Source of the DNA: Gemmatirosa kalamazoonensis
GTDB taxonomy: Bacteria; Gemmatimonadota; Gemmatimonadetes; Gemmatimonadales; Gemmatimonadaceae
Reading direction: 5' to 3'
NCBI RefSeq assembly: GCF_000522985.1
Contig: NZ_CP007128.1
Span: 1,720,220-1,784,219 of the forward strand
DNA length: 64,000 nt
Position numbers and translations under genes: made by a program. Shown piece after piece: positions 59,463 through 64,000 of the stretch. Under the pieces are notes generated by a model. It saw nothing but the letters and a program-made list of their open reading frames with translations, ran no database searches and had not been told where the DNA came from. Numbering within the stretch: position 1 is the stretch's first letter; each line of letters opens with the position of its first letter.

Positions 59463-62400
59463 GTGTCTCCATCTCCTCTGTCCTCGAGCGCGCTCCGGCG
59501 ATCGAACCTGGTCCTCCATTCGGTGGACCAGGGGAAGTCGTTCGACCAGCTCGTGGAGGAAGGGCAGGCGGCCGAGCGGCGTGGCCAGCGCGCGCAGGCG
59601 CGCGAGCGCTACGAGCTGGCGCTGCACCACCTGGGCACGGAGGCCGACGGCCACCGGGCCTCCGCGGTGCTCCGCTGGATCGCGCGCACCTACCAGGTCG
59701 ACGCCGACATGGACTCGGCGCTCGACTGCATCGCCGCCGCCATCGCCGTCGCCGAGGCGTGGGGCGACGAGGCGGCCGCGGGGCACGCGATCAACATCGA
59801 GGCCGTCGTCCGCTGGCAGCAGGGCGACCTCGACGAGGCGGAGCGGCTCTACCTCGTCGCGCGCGCGCGCGCGCTGCGCGCGGCCGACGCGAAGCTCGCC
59901 GCCATGACGGCGCAGAACCTCGGCGTCATCGCGAACATCCGCGGCGACTTCGACGAGGCGCGCAAGCGGTACGAGGCGAGCCTCAACGAGTACCGCGCGC
60001 TCGGCCTCACGAAGGACGTCTGCGTCGCGCTGAACAACCTCGGCCTCCTCCACACGCACCAGCGCCAGTGGGACGCCGCCGAGCGCGCGTTCAGCGAGGC
60101 GGTGCAGATCACCGATCTGATCGGCGACTACTCGGCGCGCATCTCGCTCGACGTGAACCTCGCCGAGATGTGGGTGGGGCGCGGCGAGTACGCGCGCGCG
60201 CAGCAGTCGGTGCGCCACGCGATGGAGTTCGCGTCGCGCACCGGCGACAGCGCGTCGATCGGCCAGGCCACCAAGCTGTTAGGCATCATCGCCCGCGACA
60301 CGGGCGACCTGGTGGATGCCGACGAGCAGTTCCGCCGCGCCGCGGAGATCGCGGTCGCGCGGCAGGACCTGCTGCTCGAGGCCGAGGTGGCGCGCGAGGA
60401 GGCGGATCTCGCGCGGCGGCAGGGGCGCAGCCGTCAGGTGCTGCAGCACCTCAACCGCGCGCACAAGCTGTTCACGCAGCTCAGCGCCCGCCGCGATCTC
60501 GCCGACATCGACCGCCGCACCGGCCGGCTCGAGGACGAGTTCCTCCAGGTCGCGCGGCGCTGGGGTGAGTCGATCGAAGCGAAGGACCGGTACACGCAGG
60601 GTCACTGCAAGCGCGTCGCCGACCTCTCCTGCGCCATCGCGGCGGAGGCGGGGTTCGACGAGCGCTCGCTGTTCTGGTTCCGCATCGGCGCGCTGCTGCA
60701 CGACGTCGGCAAGCTCGTGATCCCGGAAGAGGTGCTGAACAAGCCGGGCAAGCTCTCCGACGAGGAGTGGGCGCTCATGCGCTCCCACACCACGGCGGGC
60801 GCCGAGATGCTGGCGGACATCGAGTTCCCGTGGGACGTGCGGCCGATCGTGCTGTCGCACCACGAGCGGTGGGACGGCAAGGGCTATCCGCACGGGCTGA
60901 AGGGCGACGGCATCCCGCTCGTCGCGCGCATCCTGTGCGTGGCCGACGTGTACGACGCGCTGACGTCGATGCGCTCGTACAAGCGCGCGCTGTCGCACGA
61001 CGAGGCGATGGACGTCATGCGCCAGGACGTCGGGACGATGTTCGACCCGGCGGTGTTCACCTGGTTCGAGCGCGTGGCGCAGGGGTGGCCCGAGCGCACG
61101 CGCGTCGCGTCGTCGTCCGACGACGCCGAGGTGCCGCGCGAGCCCGATTCGGTGGCCGGCCCCGCCGCCATCGACACGGACGACCTCACGCGCATGCCGC
61201 TGCGCCGCGCGTTCCGGGAGACGGCGGAGCGCGTGCTCGAGGCGCGGCGCACGACGGAGCGTGCGGTGTCGCTGCTCGTCATCGACATCGACCACTTCAA
61301 GCTCGTGAACGACACGTTCGGCCACCTGCAGGGCGACGACCTGCTGCGCATGGTGGCCGACGTGATCCGCGTGCAGACGGGGCCGAGCGACTTCGTGGCG
61401 CGGTACGCGGGCGACGAGTTCGTCGCGCTGCTGCCGGGCACGAAGATCGAGGACGCGATCGTCGTCGGCGAGCGGCTGCGCGCGAGCGTGGAGCAGATGC
61501 GCTGCCCGCGGCGCGACGGCACCGACGAGCCGGTGCGCGTCACGCTGTCGATCGGCGCCGCGACGGCGCCGCTGCACGGCGACACGCTCGACGCGCTGTT
61601 CGCCGCCGCCGACGGCGCGCTGTACTCGTCGAAGCGGCGCGGCCGCAACGCGGTCAGCGCCGCGAGCGGCTCGGGCAGCGCGCGCGACGCGACGCTGCTG
61701 CTCGACACGTTCGTCGGCCGTGCCGGCGAGCGTCAGCGCCTCACGCGCATGCTGGACGCGAGCGCGCGCGGCGTGCCCGGCGCGGTGGCCGTCGTCGGCG
61801 AGGCCGGCGTCGGCAAGTCGACGCTGCTGCGCCAGCTCGCGCCCGAAGTCGGCGTGCGCGCCGGCTCGCTGCTCGTCGGCCGCTGTCTCGAGGCGGACGT
61901 GCGGCCGCCGTACGGCCCGTGGGCCGATGTCGTCGCCGCGATCCACGCGACGGGGCTGGTGCCGCCGCGCACGTGGCAGGAGCTGGGGCGCCTCGTCCCC
62001 GCGCTGGGCGACCCGACCGCGCCGGCCGGCGCGCCGTCGCCGAACGCGAAGTACGCGCTGCTGCACGAGCTCGAGGAGTTCCTCACCGCGGCCGCCGCGG
62101 CGCGCCCGCTCGTCGTCATCCTCGACGACGTGCAGTGGGCGGACGCGGAGACGTGGGACGCGCTGGAGTTCCTCGTGCCGCGGCTCGACCACCAGCGGCT
62201 GCTCGTCTGCCTCACCATCCGCTCGGAGGATCTGCCGGGCGAGGGCGAGCAGCGGCGCATGCGGCTGTCGCGCCACGAGTGCTACGCGGAGATTGCGTTA
62301 GGCCGGCTGTCGCGGGAGGAGCTCGAGCAGTGGCTGCGCGCGGTGCTCGGCGGCCAGGCGCCGGAGGCGGCGCTCGTCGAGCACCTCGCGGCGCACACCG

Positions 62401-64000
62401 AGGGCAATCCGCTGTTCGCCGTGCAGACGCTGCGCATGCTGGCCGAGGACGGCGGGCTGCGCTTCGACGACGGTGCATGGCGCTACACGCCGGCGCCCGA
62501 CGGCGCGCTCCCGACCGCGGTGCGCGACCTGCTCGCGCGCCGCATCGGCCGGCTCACGGACGCGACGCGCGAGATCCTCACCGTCGCCGCGGTGTTCGGC
62601 GCGCGCTTCGACGCGGATCTCCTCGTCGGCGCGAGCGGGCGCGACGAGAACGTCGTCTTCGACGCGATCGAGGAGGGCGTCGCCGCGACGGTGCTCACGC
62701 CCGTCGACGGGCGCGGCCCGAGCGCGTACGGGTTCACGCACGGGCTGCTCGCCGACGTGCTGCGGCGCGCGGGGAGCCCGCTGCGGCTGCGGCGCGTGCA
62801 CGAGCGCGTGGCGCGCATCCTCGAGACGCACACGCCGGAGGCGGTGGCGGAGATCGCCGCGCACTTCGACCGCGCCGGCTGCAGCGCGGACGCGCTGCGC
62901 CACGCGCTGAAGGCCGGCGAGCGGGCGGAGGCGGTGTACGCGTACGACGCGGCGACGGCGTGCTACGAGATGGCGTATCGCCACGCGCGGTCGCTCGCCG
63001 AGCACGCGGACGTGCAGTGGCGCCTCGCCGGTCTCGACGAGATCACGGGCCGCATCGCCGAGGCGGAGGAGAAGTGCAACCTCGTGCTGTCGTCGTACGC
63101 GGCGGGCGCGAGCGAGCTCGGTCTGCTGAGCGCCGCGAAGCGCATGCGCGAGCGACTGCGCATGGCGCGCGGCGCGCCGTTCACCGACGTGCTGCGCACG
63201 TGCACGATGCTGCTCGACGCGGCGCGCACCTCGGGCGACCGCAGCGAGGCGGTGCCGCTGCTGCTCATGATCGCGCAGCTGCACGGCCGGCTCGGCGACG
63301 GCGCGGCGGCGGTGCGTGGCGCGCACGAGGCGATCGCCGAGGCGGAGCGCAGCGGCGAGCCGCGGCTCGTGGCGGAGGCGCACATGCGACTCGGCTCCGC
63401 GCTGCTGCTCGCGTCGCCGGCCGACGCGATCCCGCACTACACGATCGCGCTCGACGGGTTCACGCACGTCGAGGATCGGCGCAGCCAGGGCGGCTGTCAC
63501 ATCAACATCGGCGTGGCGCACGATCGCTCCGGCGACCACTCGGCGGCCGAGCTGTCGTACGCGACCGCGCTCGACGTCGGCCGCGAGGTGAAGGCCGCGG
63601 ATCTCACCGCGCTCGCGTCGACGAACCTCGGCGTGCTGCTGATGAAGACGGGCCGTTTCGCCGAGGCGAAGGCGCGCTACGAGGAGGCGCTGCGGCTGTA
63701 CACGTCGACGAACAACGAGCCGTACCGCCTGACGACGCTCTACAACCTCGCGCACCTCGCGCGCGAGCGCGGCGACGCCGCCGGCGCGACGGAGCTCTAC
63801 GGCGCGGCGAAGGCGCTCGCCGAGCGGCTCGGCCAGCTCGACGTGCACGTCGGCGCGATCTGCGGCGTGGGGCTCGCGGAGCTCGCGCTCGGCCAGAACG
63901 CCGCGGCCGGCGCGCACTTCGCGGAAGCGTCGGAGCTGCTCGCGGGGCGCGAGGACGCGTGGTTCCAGTGCCGCGAGGTGCTCGAGGCGTTAGGCATCCG
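59463..64000 (+). CDS. TPR / HD-GYP / GGDEF / AAA-ATPase / TPR multidomain signalling protein (3' end outside window)
   Basis: The frame is open from GTG 59463 to the end (1512 visible codons); an in-frame TGA at 59400-59402 excludes earlier starts. Order: TPR repeats (about 40-330); HD-GYP phosphodiesterase with LLHDVGK (about 410-416) and HHERWDGKGYP (about 465-475); GGDEF-like domain with RYAGDEFVALLPG (about 645), the AGDEF variant, without a clear I-site Arg; STAND/AAA-type ATPase with GEAGVGKSTLL (about 779) and LVVILDDVQWAD; then more TPRs to the end. So c-di-GMP breakdown and synthesis domains are joined to a NTPase switch. Signal and output are unknown. Confidence 0.92.
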   Translation, partial: MSPSPLSSSALRRSNLVLHSVDQGKSFDQLVEEGQAAERRGQRAQARERYELALHHLGTEADGHRASAVLRWIARTYQVDADMDSALDCIAAAIAVAEAWGDEAAAGHAINIEAVVRWQQGDLDEAERLYLVARARALRAADAKLAAMTAQNLGVIANIRGDFDEARKRYEASLNEYRALGLTKDVCVALNNLGLLHTHQRQWDAAERAFSEAVQITDLIGDYSARISLDVNLAEMWVGRGEYARAQQSVRHAMEFASRTGDSASIGQATKLLGIIARDTGDLVDADEQFRRAAEIAVARQDLLLEAEVAREEADLARRQGRSRQVLQHLNRAHKLFTQLSARRDLADIDRRTGRLEDEFLQVARRWGESIEAKDRYTQGHCKRVADLSCAIAAEAGFDERSLFWFRIGALLHDVGKLVIPEEVLNKPGKLSDEEWALMRSHTTAGAEMLADIEFPWDVRPIVLSHHERWDGKGYPHGLKGDGIPLVARILCVADVYDALTSMRSYKRALSHDEAMDVMRQDVGTMFDPAVFTWFERVAQGWPERTRVASSSDDAEVPREPDSVAGPAAIDTDDLTRMPLRRAFRETAERVLEARRTTERAVSLLVIDIDHFKLVNDTFGHLQGDDLLRMVADVIRVQTGPSDFVARYAGDEFVALLPGTKIEDAIVVGERLRASVEQMRCPRRDGTDEPVRVTLSIGAATAPLHGDTLDALFAAADGALYSSKRRGRNAVSAASGSGSARDATLLLDTFVGRAGERQRLTRMLDASARGVPGAVAVVGEAGVGKSTLLRQLAPEVGVRAGSLLVGRCLEADVRPPYGPWADVVAAIHATGLVPPRTWQELGRLVPALGDPTAPAGAPSPNAKYALLHELEEFLTAAAAARPLVVILDDVQWADAETWDALEFLVPRLDHQRLLVCLTIRSEDLPGEGEQRRMRLSRHECYAEIALGRLSREELEQWLRAVLGGQAPEAALVEHLAAHTEGNPLFAVQTLRMLAEDGGLRFDDGAWRYTPAPDGALPTAVRDLLARRIGRLTDATREILTVAAVFGARFDADLLVGASGRDENVVFDAIEEGVAATVLTPVDGRGPSAYGFTHGLLADVLRRAGSPLRLRRVHERVARILETHTPEAVAEIAAHFDRAGCSADALRHALKAGERAEAVYAYDAATACYEMAYRHARSLAEHADVQWRLAGLDEITGRIAEAEEKCNLVLSSYAAGASELGLLSAAKRMRERLRMARGAPFTDVLRTCTMLLDAARTSGDRSEAVPLLLMIAQLHGRLGDGAAAVRGAHEAIAEAERSGEPRLVAEAHMRLGSALLLASPADAIPHYTIALDGFTHVEDRRSQGGCHINIGVAHDRSGDHSAAELSYATALDVGREVKAADLTALASTNLGVLLMKTGRFAEAKARYEEALRLYTSTNNEPYRLTTLYNLAHLARERGDAAGATELYGAAKALAERLGQLDVHVGAICGVGLAELALGQNAAAGAHFAEASELLAGREDAWFQCREVLEALGI

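Larger units (their letters stand above)
1403..63992. repeat. Dispersed (C/T)GTTAGGC motif, about 55 copies
   Basis: Examples: 1402, 3581, 8128, 11543, 17314, 21722, 27039, 37842, 42588, 48055, 52819, 60277, 62296 (GTTAGGC) and 6591, 13268, 15692, 28273, 40549, 47654, 50479 (GCCTAAC). They occur in both orientations, mostly inside genes but also in spacers. The window has few other TTA triplets in coding frames. Function is unknown; a DNA uptake, repair or chromosome-organisation tag is possible. Confidence 0.85.

Noticed and set aside
60279-62276. 665-aa minus-strand frame
   Set aside because: Opposite the giant HD-GYP/GGDEF protein, whose own frame carries all the motifs.
1403-63992. TTAGGC as telomere repeat
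   Set aside because: TTAGGC is the nematode telomere unit, but here it is never tandem and lies in bacterial genes.

Overview
The window is very GC-rich (roughly 70-75 % by eye), densely coded on both strands and bacterial. Several traits point to a soil or aquatic Gemmatimonadota bacterium (Gemmatimonas/Gemmatirosa type), as an inference from gene content and not from a marker gene: many secreted peptidases and lipoproteins, two large SARP/BTAD-TPR regulators, a PEP-CTERM protein, an exosortase-type CPBP protease, MpaB/DUF2236, DUF2911, DUF1080 and DinB proteins. No rRNA, tRNA, CRISPR array, transposase or phage gene was seen.

Layout. 1-6.8 kb: end of an M28 peptidase, DUF2911 protein, a UvrC-like GIY-YIG nuclease, Uma2 endonuclease, membrane diguanylate cyclase, metal/cobalamin-binding protein, ferritin-like DUF892 protein with a histone-H1-like tail. 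7-12.2 kb: acyl-CoA ligase, a 931-aa membrane protein with a split alpha/beta-hydrolase signature, FKBP isomerase, DUF3006. 12.3-15.3 kb (minus): an operon of sigma factor, membrane anti-sigma-like protein and ComEC-like metallo-beta-lactamase protein. 15.4-24.1 kb: desaturase, PhcB-like methyltransferase, transketolase, two secreted paralogues, aminotransferase, beta-barrel protein, PEP-CTERM protein. 24.2-36.9 kb: two BTAD-TPR regulators flanking a Tricorn-like S41 protease, a beta-hydroxyacid dehydrogenase and an SGNH lipoprotein. 37-40 kb: an alkylation-repair island (Ada, AlkA, 2OG-Fe(II) oxygenase). 40-50 kb: M20 peptidase plus GH51 arabinofuranosidase, a mini flagellar-rod-like protein, DUF2236, deaminase/DinB, M20D amidohydrolase, CPBP protease. 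50-56 kb: DUF1080, GNAT, retropepsin-like protein, second DinB, a histidine kinase with a membrane partner, Mug, MscL. 56.5-59.3 kb: a tandemly duplicated two-gene lipoprotein cassette. 59.46 kb to the end: a giant TPR/HD-GYP/GGDEF/ATPase/TPR protein running off the window.

The most unusual layer is non-coding. (1) The octamer (C/T)GTTAGGC and its complement occur about 55 times, in genes and spacers, roughly once per 1.2 kb. (2) Every convergent gene junction wider than about 50 bp holds a long palindrome built from repeated short words, and different junctions use different words; related palindromes also sit in same-strand spacers. (3) Two of these repeat families also lie in frame inside genes, in the UvrC-like nuclease and in the Tricorn-like protease. 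(4) Three spacers share a sigma-28-like promoter with identical spacing, upstream of the mini flagellar-like gene and both copies of the duplicated ZU5-like lipoprotein. Together they suggest an active palindromic-repeat and sequence-tag system shaping this genome.
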